Shown here in pieces: positions 17,113-25,654 of a DNA stretch of 64,000 nt. The notes beneath the pieces are model-generated. The model saw only the letters and a list, made by a program, of their open reading frames with translations, did not search any database and was not told the origin of the DNA. Source of the DNA: an uncultured Duncaniella sp. (GTDB lineage: Bacteria; Bacteroidota; Bacteroidia; Bacteroidales; Muribaculaceae); NCBI GenBank assembly GCA_958352885.1, contig CATWQI010000001.1, positions 62,001 through 126,000 of the forward strand. The letters are read 5' to 3'. The position numbers and the translations under genes are program-made. Numbering within the stretch: the first letter of the stretch is position 1; each line of letters starts with the position of its first letter.

Positions 17113-17349
17113 ATGCCACGAAAGAAACCGAATTTCAAGTATTACCCCGAGGAAGTCCTCATAGACTTTGTGCAGCGCGGCCTGTTCAGTTGGGTGGATT
17201 ATGTCATCCACTACTCGGAAGAATGGCGTGAGGAGTTCACCGATTTCTGCAGGGAGCGGGGTATGGCGATGAACAACCGGAATGCCCTGGCCTATATCAC
17301 ATACCGCGAGGATCTGCTTGAGGATGCCATGCAGCAGGGACTTGCCTAA
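17113..17349 (+). CDS. Small hypothetical protein
   Basis: The 78-aa protein has aromatic, charged helices: MPRKKPNFKYYPEEVLIDFVQRGLFSWVDYVIHYSEEWREEF. Its position 7 bp after the DUF4099 gene and 11 bp before the next supports real coding. Family unknown. Confidence 0.7.
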   Translation: MPRKKPNFKYYPEEVLIDFVQRGLFSWVDYVIHYSEEWREEFTDFCRERGMAMNNRNALAYITYREDLLEDAMQQGLA

Positions 17350-17360
17350 ACATCACCATT

Positions 17361-19007
17361 ATGGCTATCAGACAGAATACAAATCCCCATAATCTCGAAC
17401 TGCATCCCGAACTGCAGGACATCCTCATGCGCAACGGCATGAGGGCGACCGTCACAGGGTCGGGAAACGGGTTCCAGCTCGTGGTCCAGGGGCATGACAG
17501 CCCATTGCTGTACTATCCAATAACCGAGAAACAACTGCGGGCACTCGTGGACTGGGGCACCAATACGGCAAACAAGCGTGCCTACAACACTCTCGCCTCC
17601 GTTGTGGCGGCTGATTTCGACCTTCCCCGCGATTTCGTACATGCGCGTAACGCCAACGGACGTGTGGCGATGGGTCTCCACGGCAACCGCATAGGTGTCG
17701 GCGAATATGGCCGTGTGCCATACCCCGTCATGTGCCGACATCCTTTCGGGCGAGGATTCCTCGGTTGGACTCCGCGCAATCAGGAGGGGTGGCACATGCG
17801 CCGCATCGGAGGCCAGCTATGGTTTCCTGCCGGTGCCCCGATGGTGGCAGTGCGTCCGGACGGGAGACAGAAACCGGGCGAGATGCAGACCGGCGGTTAC
17901 GGTTTCTATTACAAGGGCGCACCGCAGGGTGCGGTTCAGGGAACCGTGCCGCAGCAGGATGTGCTCGCACAGATGCAGACTGTCATACAGCCGATCCCTC
18001 AGCCCAAGAGACCCGATGAGCCGGCGATACCATACAGTACCGCCATTACATCGGATGTCTATTTCACCAATGAAAAATGGCAGGAGGTGCTGAGGTCACA
18101 TGGCCTGGCCATTGACCCGGAGAAGAAGACCCTCACAGTGCAGTCAACCGCTGAGCAGGCAGATTTTGTATATGACCTTACTGCGGAAGAGGTCTCAAAG
18201 CTGACTGACAATTCCATAAAGGAAGTGCCGGTCGCCGACCGCATCAAAATCATCAACGGAGTAATCCAGGATGATTTCGCCGATGCCATCACCCTTGACA
18301 CGCTCAACAAATCCGAAATGGTCGGTATCTCACTCAAGCCGGAAGTCCGTCAGGAACTTAACCAGCAGGAACAGGCAGTGGTGACACTCGATGCCAATCA
18401 GCAGCAGGTTCGGCAGCAGACGTCAGGAGGTTATGACGTGACACCGGAGGAACAGGCCTATATGGATATGCTCCATGAAGGACATCCTGATGTCGGTGCG
18501 GTCATAAACGGGCGCGACCTCTATGAACTTGACGGCAACAAGGCATGGTTCCGCGAAGGGAAACACGGACGGGAGGTGTCGGTTGAGCGGATTTCAGTTC
18601 AGCCGAGCCGGGAAACGGAGGGGAAATATAAGATGACAGCCGTGATAAACGGTGAAGTCATAACCCATGAGATTTCCAGGAAGGACTATGACAAGTTCCT
18701 TGCGGTCAACGACCTCCAGCGCATGAAGATGTTCTCCAAGATTTTCTCCGAGGTCGACATGAAGGATATCCAGTCTTCCAATAACGGTGCAAAAATCGGA
18801 GCTGGGATATTGACGGCACTGACCGTGGGTGCTGTGGTCCTCGGGGCGGTCTCTCGTCCGAGGCCTGAGTTCTACGGCTGCGGTCCGGGGCCGCGTCCGT
18901 ACTTCAAGCCCGGAGTAGATACTCCGGAGGATGTCGCCGCAAGAAATTTCGATGCGATGATTAACCAGCCCAGACCACCTGAGCCACATCGGGGGCAGGG
19001 ATTCTAA
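17361..19007 (+). CDS. Large hypothetical transfer-operon protein with C-terminal membrane segment
   Basis: The 548-aa protein has an N-terminal globular part (residues 1-190), a Pro/Gln-rich linker near 190-225, a middle region with DFVYDLTAEEVSKLTDN and LNKSEMVGISLKPEV (similar in style to DUF3945 blocks), and one hydrophobic segment (GAGILTALTVGAVVLGAV) near residue 475. It ends in a Pro-rich tail. It may anchor the transfer machinery at the membrane. Not assigned to a family. Confidence 0.7.
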   Translation: MAIRQNTNPHNLELHPELQDILMRNGMRATVTGSGNGFQLVVQGHDSPLLYYPITEKQLRALVDWGTNTANKRAYNTLASVVAADFDLPRDFVHARNANGRVAMGLHGNRIGVGEYGRVPYPVMCRHPFGRGFLGWTPRNQEGWHMRRIGGQLWFPAGAPMVAVRPDGRQKPGEMQTGGYGFYYKGAPQGAVQGTVPQQDVLAQMQTVIQPIPQPKRPDEPAIPYSTAITSDVYFTNEKWQEVLRSHGLAIDPEKKTLTVQSTAEQADFVYDLTAEEVSKLTDNSIKEVPVADRIKIINGVIQDDFADAITLDTLNKSEMVGISLKPEVRQELNQQEQAVVTLDANQQQVRQQTSGGYDVTPEEQAYMDMLHEGHPDVGAVINGRDLYELDGNKAWFREGKHGREVSVERISVQPSRETEGKYKMTAVINGEVITHEISRKDYDKFLAVNDLQRMKMFSKIFSEVDMKDIQSSNNGAKIGAGILTALTVGAVVLGAVSRPRPEFYGCGPGPRPYFKPGVDTPEDVAARNFDAMINQPRPPEPHRGQGF

Positions 19008-19024
19008 ACAAGTATCACCATACG

Positions 19025-20122
19025 ATGCCATTACCGAAACTTACATACGAAGATTTCAAGGCAAGAATCTCCATACAGGAGGTTCTGCAGGACGCAGGCT
19101 ACCGTCTCAACCGGAAGGACGGTCTGCGTTATCCCTCGTATGTCCGTGTGGGAACAGACGGGCGTCGGGTCGGGGGCGACAAGTTCATCGTCTCCGGCCA
19201 CGGCACCTGCTGCTTCCAGCCACCTGAGCGCAAGAATTACAACATTATCTCATTCATAAAGACACATCCGTATTTCTTTGCCGACTACAGGCCAGGCATG
19301 TCGCTAGACCGTCTTGTCAACGTGGTATGCCACCGGTTGCTGAACCAGCCATTGGAGGAGAGGCAGGCGCGTGTATTCAATCCAATAAAAGAGCATAAAC
19401 CATTTGATATGTCGGAATATGAAATATCCCGTGAACAGCGGAATCTTTCGAGGTTCCTTATGGCAAGAGGCATACATAAACCCACACAGGACGCATTTGC
19501 CCCACACATGTTCGTCGCCACGAGAAAGCGTGATGACGGCAAAAGGTATGGCAATATCGCCTTTCCATTGAGAAAACCAGATGATCTGTCAAAAATTGTA
19601 GGGCTTGAGATAAGAGGCTTTCCCAACAAAGAGGGCAAGACGACATACAAAGGCATGGCGGCCGGCAGCAATTCTTCCGAAGGGCTGTGGATGGCAATCC
19701 CCGGAAAAGAGGATTTGCCGAAAATGGAAAATGTCGAGGGGGTGGCATGGTTTGAAAGCGCATACGATGCAATGGCCTTTTATGAACTTCACCGGGGGGC
19801 TTTCAAGGAACATCCTGAGTTGGCGAAAAATGCAATTTTCGTGTCAACCGGAGGTACCCCGACAGACGGTCAGATGAAAGGTCTTCTGGCTGCTGCGCCG
19901 CACGCCCACCATTTTCTCTGTTTCGACAATGACAAAGCCGGACGGGAATTTTGTGCCCATTTCCATAAGGTGGCGGAGAGTCTGGGTATTGATGCGGATT
20001 GCGTATATGACTTCCCGTTGTTGCCATGCTACAAGGATTGGAACGATGCCCTGCAGGGAAAGACAAATTACACCGGTGACGAGGTGGTGCCGTTGACAGC
20101 AAAAGGAGGACTGAGAAGATGA
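19025..20122 (+). CDS. Toprim-domain primase-like protein (DUF3991-like)
   Basis: The 365-aa protein starts KLTYEDFKARISIQEVLQDAGY, a helix typical of CHC2/DUF3991 primase-like proteins of conjugative elements. The Toprim core follows: EGVAWFESAYDAMAFYEL (catalytic Glu, about residue 245), FVSTGGTPTDGQ, then HHFLCFDNDKAGREFC (DxD, about 300) and YKDWNDAL near the end. It probably primes lagging-strand synthesis on transferred DNA or aids replication of the element. Its stop overlaps the next start. Confidence 0.82.
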   Translation: MPLPKLTYEDFKARISIQEVLQDAGYRLNRKDGLRYPSYVRVGTDGRRVGGDKFIVSGHGTCCFQPPERKNYNIISFIKTHPYFFADYRPGMSLDRLVNVVCHRLLNQPLEERQARVFNPIKEHKPFDMSEYEISREQRNLSRFLMARGIHKPTQDAFAPHMFVATRKRDDGKRYGNIAFPLRKPDDLSKIVGLEIRGFPNKEGKTTYKGMAAGSNSSEGLWMAIPGKEDLPKMENVEGVAWFESAYDAMAFYELHRGAFKEHPELAKNAIFVSTGGTPTDGQMKGLLAAAPHAHHFLCFDNDKAGREFCAHFHKVAESLGIDADCVYDFPLLPCYKDWNDALQGKTNYTGDEVVPLTAKGGLRR

Positions 20123-20604
20123 ACCAGCCAACCGGCACATTCGGCACAATAATCCTAAGACCACACTGGCTGCAGTGGGTGGTTGACAAAGCTCCGTGGA
20201 TAGCGGTGAATATCTTCGGATATTGCTGGTATCACATGACTCCGCTCCCGGACCTAATCCTGTTCCTGATGATTGCGATGTCGATTCATCTGACATATAT
20301 GTTGCTGTATCTGACAATGACACGCTTCACAGTGACAGATGAAGTCTTGGTCTACGAACACGGTGTGCTCATGAGACAACGGGAGTACGTCGAGCTTTAC
20401 CGTATCATTGACTTCAAGGAACATATTTGTTTCTTTCAGAATCTTGCCGGCATCAAGACCGTGACGATTTATTCCGGAGACAGATCAACTCCAATACTGC
20501 CGATGCGGGGCATCGCATTGGACTATCCGCTAGTGGGAATCATCAGGCAGAGAGTGGAATATAACAAACGAAAAAAAGGAATCTATGAAATTACCAACCG
20601 CTAG
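20119..20604 (+). CDS. Membrane protein with bacterial PH (DUF304-like) domain
   Basis: The 161-aa protein has two hydrophobic helices (about residues 25-45 and 48-68) followed by TVTDEVLVYEHGVLMRQREYVELYRIIDFKEH, the characteristic strand pattern of bPH2/YdbT-type domains, then FFQNLAGIKTVTIYSGDRS. Found at the membrane, role unknown. It overlaps both neighbours (4 bp and 20 bp), which indicates tight coupling. Confidence 0.8.
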   Translation: MNQPTGTFGTIILRPHWLQWVVDKAPWIAVNIFGYCWYHMTPLPDLILFLMIAMSIHLTYMLLYLTMTRFTVTDEVLVYEHGVLMRQREYVELYRIIDFKEHICFFQNLAGIKTVTIYSGDRSTPILPMRGIALDYPLVGIIRQRVEYNKRKKGIYEITNR

Positions 20605-21283
20605 GATATTCGCAGTTTTTGTCATGGGCGTGGTGGCATTACACACCAACGCCCAGAGCATCGTTGTTGCCAATCCACTCGAATGGGCTGCTTTGGCGGA
20701 AGGCAACGAACTTATCAACGGCCAGGTAAAGAAGGAGACCGAGGGACAGTTGCAGACCGCAGCCTTGCAGAACACCATAGCCGCTGAGTTCACCAAGATA
20801 CATGAGTGGGAGAAACAATACAGCAACTATCTTCAGAAAGTGGATGGCTATGCCTCGACACTGAAAGCCTCTACCCATCTCTACACGGAAGGAGTCCGCA
20901 TATTCCTATCCCTGACAGAGCTTAAAAAAGCAATCGGGAGCAATCCTCAGGGCATTGTTGCATCCATGAGCATGAACAATCTCTACATGGAGACGGCCAC
21001 CGAAATGGTTTCGGTCTACACGCTACTCAAGAACGCCATCGCCGAAGGGGGTGTCAGGAATATGCTGACCGGTGCGGAACGCAGCCAGACACTGTGGGCA
21101 TTGAATGAAAGGCTTGCAGCCTTTCAGAAGAAGTTGCGCCGACTGTGTCTCAGCATCCGCTATTACACCTTCAATGATGTGTGGGCGAGTGTCACCGCAG
21201 GCATGATAGACCGCGACAACGCCTCGATAGCTCGACAGGCGAAAGCCCGCTGGAAACGTGTCGCAAAATCCATACATCCATGA
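20585..21283 (+). CDS. Secreted helical transfer protein (TraI-like), paralog 1
   Basis: The 232-aa protein has a signal peptide (ending HTNAQS) and long helices. Near its end is LRRLCLSIRYYTFNDVWASV, matched in the next gene by LSRLARAVKYTSLNDVWLEL. The two proteins therefore look like diverged duplicates. Size, export signal and helical content recall the periplasmic VirB5/TraI-type proteins of Bacteroides transfer systems, but this assignment is by analogy. Confidence 0.65.
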   Translation: MKLPTARIFAVFVMGVVALHTNAQSIVVANPLEWAALAEGNELINGQVKKETEGQLQTAALQNTIAAEFTKIHEWEKQYSNYLQKVDGYASTLKASTHLYTEGVRIFLSLTELKKAIGSNPQGIVASMSMNNLYMETATEMVSVYTLLKNAIAEGGVRNMLTGAERSQTLWALNERLAAFQKKLRRLCLSIRYYTFNDVWASVTAGMIDRDNASIARQAKARWKRVAKSIHP

Positions 21284-22110
21284 GAAGGTTTCTGTTCATA
21301 GCCATGACGCTGTTCTCGACACTGGCAGCCTCCGCGCAGCTTGACCCCACACTCGCCGGTATGATACTCATATACAACGATAAGGCGGAGAAGGCTCTCA
21401 AGAGTCAGGAGTCAGCCATGCTGATGATGACTACGGGACATATCTGGACAAAGGAGGAATTAGAGGCCACTACTGACCTGCAGAGAAAATATAACGAGTA
21501 CCTCGACCGCTTCAACGACATCATAGTGTATGCGGCACAGATCTACGGCTTTTACCATGAGGTAGGAAGACTTACCGAGAATTTCGGTGAACTGACAAAT
21601 CAGCTCCGCCGGTCGCCGGCAAACGCACTTGCGGTCGCCCTTACCCCGAAGCGCAACACAATCTACCAGGAGTTGATAATGACTTCCGTGGACATTGTCA
21701 ACGACATACGGCAAGTCTGCCTGTCCGACATAAAGATGACCGAGCAGCAGAGAATAGAGATAGTGTTCGGTATCCGGCCCAAACTGAAAGCCATGAACCG
21801 GAAACTTTCGCGTCTTGCCAGGGCGGTCAAGTACACATCGCTCAACGATGTATGGCTTGAGCTTGACAACAGGGTTAGGGGGCCGGTTGACAAAGGGAGG
21901 ATAACGGATGCCGCTTTCAGGCGGTGGAGGCAGAACGGCCGGGTGAACATCAAGCCCGGAGGGAACGGCCCGGCCAACGGAGGCTTCCCCGGCATAATCG
22001 GACCGGTTCGGCCGCAGTATCCCTGGATAAAGGACTCGATATTTCCAATACTTCCTAACAGACCTGTCATTAAAGATACATTGATTTTCAAACCAAATAA
22101 TATCAAGTAA
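21280..22110 (+). CDS. Secreted helical transfer protein, paralog 2
   Basis: The ATG at 21280 overlaps the upstream stop (ATGA) and gives a signal peptide (MRRFLFIAMTLFSTLAASAQ); an earlier in-frame start is inside the previous gene and is rejected. The 276-aa product shares the NDVW block and helical layout with its neighbour, and adds a Gly/Pro/Asn-rich C-terminal tail (GGNGPANGGFPGI...). Likely a periplasmic partner in the same complex. Confidence 0.7.
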   Translation: MRRFLFIAMTLFSTLAASAQLDPTLAGMILIYNDKAEKALKSQESAMLMMTTGHIWTKEELEATTDLQRKYNEYLDRFNDIIVYAAQIYGFYHEVGRLTENFGELTNQLRRSPANALAVALTPKRNTIYQELIMTSVDIVNDIRQVCLSDIKMTEQQRIEIVFGIRPKLKAMNRKLSRLARAVKYTSLNDVWLELDNRVRGPVDKGRITDAAFRRWRQNGRVNIKPGGNGPANGGFPGIIGPVRPQYPWIKDSIFPILPNRPVIKDTLIFKPNNIK

Positions 22111-22112
22111 AC

Positions 22113-22766
22113 ATGGGCAAATGGAGTTCGGTACTGAAATGGATATCAGCACCTATAGCACATCCGCAGCGGACGCTTACCGGAACAGGCAAAGCAATAA
22201 AGACCGCGACCCTGGGAGCCGGTGTCGGATATGTCGGTTGGGAGGCCCTTGTCAACGACAAGCCTGTCATGCAGACCGTGGGCGACGCGGTTTTGGGCGA
22301 GGACACCAACAAGGCGGTCAAGGAGACAGTACACGGCACTGTCGGTGCTGTGGGAGATACCATCGGTGCCGCAAGGGAAGCCATAGGAGGTGTGACCGAT
22401 GCAGTCGGCAACGTTAATAATGCCGCATCCACATGGGGAGGCATCGGCACATTCATGGGAAACATATCCGGTGGCAACGGTGGTAACATGTTCAGCAATC
22501 TTTTCAGCAACATATTCAGCGGAAAGGTGTCGATGATGTCGATGCTCGGCCTTGTCGCTTCCGCACTTCTCATTTTCGGACGCTTCGGATGGCTCGGCAA
22601 GATAGCCGGGGCGTTGCTCGGGATGTTGCTGATCGGCAATAATTCCCGTGTGGCGCAACAGCAGACACAGCAGAAGCGGAACGACCGTAATCAGGATGCT
22701 GCGGAAGAGGTAAAAAAAGCACACCCGGAGGAGCAGGAAACATCGAGACCGGTCATCAGACGATAA
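22113..22766 (+). CDS. Glycine-rich membrane protein
   Basis: The 217-aa protein has a Gly/Val/Ala-rich central part (residues about 65-135, predicted amphipathic) and a hydrophobic stretch VSMMSMLGLVASALLIFGRFGWLGKIAGALLG near 140-175, then a charged Gln/Asn-rich tail. Pattern resembles small inner-membrane channel components. No family recognised. Confidence 0.65.
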   Translation: MGKWSSVLKWISAPIAHPQRTLTGTGKAIKTATLGAGVGYVGWEALVNDKPVMQTVGDAVLGEDTNKAVKETVHGTVGAVGDTIGAAREAIGGVTDAVGNVNNAASTWGGIGTFMGNISGGNGGNMFSNLFSNIFSGKVSMMSMLGLVASALLIFGRFGWLGKIAGALLGMLLIGNNSRVAQQQTQQKRNDRNQDAAEEVKKAHPEEQETSRPVIRR

Positions 22767-22776
22767 CGTAAATAAT

Positions 22777-23589
22777 ATGAGCTATAACCAAAATTCAAAC
22801 CTATACTCAAAGAGCGGTTATTCAATGCCCTTTGAGGAAAAAAACGGACGCGTGGAGATAATCCGTCCTTACGGAGAGGATGCCGACGGCAATTTCAATC
22901 ACGGAGTTGATTTCAAGACCCGCAACTTCCTGATCGCAGCCGTGGCTGACGGTCAGGTGTGCGGAGCCATGAACAGTAAGGACGGCGCGGTGATGCTGCT
23001 TCAGCACGGCGACTACCTTGTGACATACTCGCATCTCAAGACCCGCTTCGCGCAGGTCGACCAGAAGGTCAAAGCAGGGATGGTTGTCGGGATGGCATCC
23101 GATTCACTCCATGTCGAGGTGAAATATCAGGAACAAGAGATAAACCCTATGGAGTTCCTGACCATGATCTACGGCAACATCAAGATGCTTCTGCAGACAG
23201 GCAAGGTCGCTGTGCCCGACTTCGAGACCATCGACATGGATGTGCCAACCGACTTTGATGAAAATCAGGAGGAGATCGAAAGACTGATGCTGCAATGGTA
23301 TCCGTCATACCTCGCCGATCTCGCCCAAGGTGAGTATCTGCTGCCAGGCAAAACGGAGATGTCGCTCCGCAACATCTTCTCCTGGGCGGCGGTCAGGCAG
23401 TTTTTCTTCAGGACCATACCGCATCTCGGCAATCCGGGTGGACTTGACGAATCAGCGGTGCCATTGGCTTGCAAGGCACAGAACCTCCTTATCGGGGACT
23501 TCCTGAACTATCTCGCGATCCGGCATCAGATATATCTCTCGGCCATGACCGACGGAATAAAAAAAAAGTACATGAGTCAGCCGTACTGA
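22777..23589 (+). CDS. Degenerate M23-like protein; zero-frame product of a possible frameshift gene
   Basis: The 270-aa product holds an M23/LytM fold: NHGVDFKTRNFLIAAV (His and Asp), VTYSHLKTRF, then SDSLHVEVKYQ, where the usual HxH is SxH, so the catalytic histidine is lost. It may be a structural rather than enzymatic peptidase-like domain. Near its end the frame passes through nine adenines and stops shortly after. The -1 frame stays open to 23888 and reads like a natural continuation. It is in the transfer operon with 10-bp spacing. Confidence 0.75.
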   Translation: MSYNQNSNLYSKSGYSMPFEEKNGRVEIIRPYGEDADGNFNHGVDFKTRNFLIAAVADGQVCGAMNSKDGAVMLLQHGDYLVTYSHLKTRFAQVDQKVKAGMVVGMASDSLHVEVKYQEQEINPMEFLTMIYGNIKMLLQTGKVAVPDFETIDMDVPTDFDENQEEIERLMLQWYPSYLADLAQGEYLLPGKTEMSLRNIFSWAAVRQFFFRTIPHLGNPGGLDESAVPLACKAQNLLIGDFLNYLAIRHQIYLSAMTDGIKKKYMSQPY

Positions 23590-23603
23590 GCCAGGGGCTG
23601 GTT
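23562..23603 (+). promoter_or_regulatory. Candidate programmed -1 ribosomal frameshift signal
   Basis: The slippery heptamer A AAA AAG (23562-23568) is correctly phased in the zero frame. Six nt later an 8-bp hairpin forms: AGTCAGCC (23575-23582), 13-nt loop, GGCTGGTT (23596-23603), with two G-T pairs. The zero-frame stop (23587-23589) is inside the loop. Slippage continues translation for about 106 codons, giving a protein of about 370 residues. Confidence 0.6.
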
Positions 23604-23888
23604 GATCCTCTTGCCGACTGGGATATCGACATACAGAGTTTCGACATACCGAGGATGGTGAGTGTATATCCCGACAGATTCGGGATAAGGTGGTTCACCA
23701 AGGCTTGGTTCAACAATTCGGAAAGCGGCGAGGCGGCAATCGAGATAGAACGCCAGCTCGCGGTCAACTTCATCCGCGACCTTGTGGAAAAGGATGAATG
23801 GCTTGAGGAATATTATCCGACACAGATGGAGGCATACCATAATGCGATTAACCAGACAAGAGAACAACTGCTGAAACAGAGCGTATAA
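23568..23888 (+). CDS. -1 frame extension of the M23-like gene
   Basis: The frame entered by a -1 shift reads SQGLVDPLADWDIDIQSFDIP, RMVSVYPDRFGIRWFTKAWF and ends QLLKQSV. It looks strongly coding (acidic, aromatic, no rare composition) but has no ATG near its beginning; the only upstream start in frame is a TTG inside the first gene. This fits either a frameshift fusion, a homopolymer sequencing error, or a recently disrupted gene. Its stop is 1 bp before the next gene. Confidence 0.6.
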   Translation, partial: VHESAVLSQGLVDPLADWDIDIQSFDIPRMVSVYPDRFGIRWFTKAWFNNSESGEAAIEIERQLAVNFIRDLVEKDEWLEEYYPTQMEAYHNAINQTREQLLKQSV

Positions 23889-23889
23889 T

Positions 23890-25647
23890 ATGGCCGGACT
23901 TAAAAACATGAACGGACTAGCCGAGGTGGAATACTGTCTCGACCGCTATCTCGGCGGAAATATCGCCGGAATAATGAAGGAGACACGTGCATACCTCACG
24001 ACCAGACAGGCTGAGGAATACCGGGATTACCAAACAAGTCTCGGAGGTATCCTGTCCTCGATGGCAAGTGCCTCCAACCCTGCTGGCTGTGACAACTCGA
24101 TGCAGATTCTCAAAGCTACAGGCGAATGGAACAGCAAGACCACCGAGGATTACATCCAGATGTGTCGTGATAAAGTACTGTCGGACAAGGAGCTGTATCA
24201 CGACCTTGTTGCCCTCACTATGGAATGGCGTGCCGCTATTGTAGCTGAAATAGGCCAGGAAAGATACAATCAGGCTTCCAAGCAGATAGGCACAGACCTT
24301 GCAGCCGCCTACATTGACTATCGTGTCCAGCAGACCATGATTGACCGGATGATAGATGAGCAGACTCCGAAATCAACTGCGGAATATATCATCCGTAAAG
24401 CTGCAGAAGGGAGCCTTATCGGTCTTCCCCATGTAATGTCCAGGTCTCCTCTTGAACAGCAGATTGCGAAGGAGGCAGAGGAGAAATACAAGGCCAACGG
24501 ATGGGAATGGGCAAGTGCGAGAGCCGTGTCTTTCGCTATCGACACCGTGACGACATTGGGCTGTGGTTCGTGGGCCAATCTTGCCAAACTTGCCGGGGTC
24601 GAAGTGGTCTTTGCAGGACTTGAGGCATATGCCGAGTCCAAAGGAGACGGAAAGACCGTAAGCATCGAGGAGTGCATAAGTAAAGGTGTGTTCGGGAGCG
24701 AGGAAAATGTATTCGACAATGTGAGGGGCAAGGCGGTATACATAGACGCACCCCGCAATGAAAGCATAACCCGTATCAATGCCACACTGAAACGCCCAGT
24801 CAGCACATTCTCGGTGGGTGGCTACCTGTCAAGAGGAATAAATGCCATCTTCTCACCTGTGGCCGACTTTATCGAAAATGCTAGATCATCACTTGAACAA
24901 GCCGCCGCGAAAACGGCTTCCCAATCCGCCGGCAACACCTCGGAAACCAAACGGGCGGAAGCGGAGCTTGCAGCACGCTCCGGCATGAATATGGATACTC
25001 AACCAATGGAACAGACAACCGACAACACCTCAAATACTCAACCCGAAGATGATGAAATCCGTCAGGAACAGGAAGCCAACCAAGCCGGCTGGGGTTCGCT
25101 TATGTCGGACCTCGGTTTTTCCGGACTTGGAGACATAGGAAAGAACCTCGGCTATGTGATAGCAATGCTGCCTGATATTCTTGTGGGCACCATGACAGGA
25201 AAGACAAATTCGCTTCATCTTCGCGACAATCTCATACCTATGGCATCAATCGTCGCCGGAATGTTCATCAGGAACCCGCTTCTCAAGATGGTTCTCATCG
25301 GCATGGGCGGGATGAATCTTCTGAACAAGGCCGGACATGAGAGCATAGGACGACACACCAACCCGGAGGGATTGAGATTCAAGAGGTATGATGACGAGGA
25401 ACTGAATCCGCGCATCGCCTCGCCTGTCATCAACGGCAACTGTCTTGTCGCCAACATCGACAGGACACCATGTTCCATAACACTGCCCGACAATGTGGTG
25501 GCCGCATATCAGAGCGGAGCGTTGCCTCTGAACACTCTCGCCAATGCCGTACTCGCCCGGCATGAGGCAAACAGCCTGCTTGCAAGGGAGAATTACCGTG
25601 CGGCAGCCGAAGAAAACCTTATCCAGACCAACAGACAAATAAGATAG
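23890..25647 (+). CDS. Large hypothetical transfer-operon protein
   Basis: The 585-aa protein has a helical N-terminal half with amphipathic stretches (AVSFAIDTVTTLGCGSWANLAKLAGVEVVFAGL near 215-245), a low-complexity Gln/Asn/Thr/Asp linker around 355-395, and hydrophobic segments near 420-440 and 450-475 (IPMASIVAGMFIRNPLLKMVLIGMGGMNLL). Likely membrane-associated. No family recognised; position suggests a structural part of the transfer apparatus or an effector delivered with it. Confidence 0.7.
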   Translation: MAGLKNMNGLAEVEYCLDRYLGGNIAGIMKETRAYLTTRQAEEYRDYQTSLGGILSSMASASNPAGCDNSMQILKATGEWNSKTTEDYIQMCRDKVLSDKELYHDLVALTMEWRAAIVAEIGQERYNQASKQIGTDLAAAYIDYRVQQTMIDRMIDEQTPKSTAEYIIRKAAEGSLIGLPHVMSRSPLEQQIAKEAEEKYKANGWEWASARAVSFAIDTVTTLGCGSWANLAKLAGVEVVFAGLEAYAESKGDGKTVSIEECISKGVFGSEENVFDNVRGKAVYIDAPRNESITRINATLKRPVSTFSVGGYLSRGINAIFSPVADFIENARSSLEQAAAKTASQSAGNTSETKRAEAELAARSGMNMDTQPMEQTTDNTSNTQPEDDEIRQEQEANQAGWGSLMSDLGFSGLGDIGKNLGYVIAMLPDILVGTMTGKTNSLHLRDNLIPMASIVAGMFIRNPLLKMVLIGMGGMNLLNKAGHESIGRHTNPEGLRFKRYDDEELNPRIASPVINGNCLVANIDRTPCSITLPDNVVAAYQSGALPLNTLANAVLARHEANSLLARENYRAAAEENLIQTNRQIR

Positions 25648-25654
25648 ACGATAT

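Noticed and set aside
23469..23567. TTG start for the gene ending at 23888
   Set aside because: The first 30 residues from this start lie within the M23-like gene and read as a shadow; the coding signal begins only after the A9 run, which favours a frameshift.
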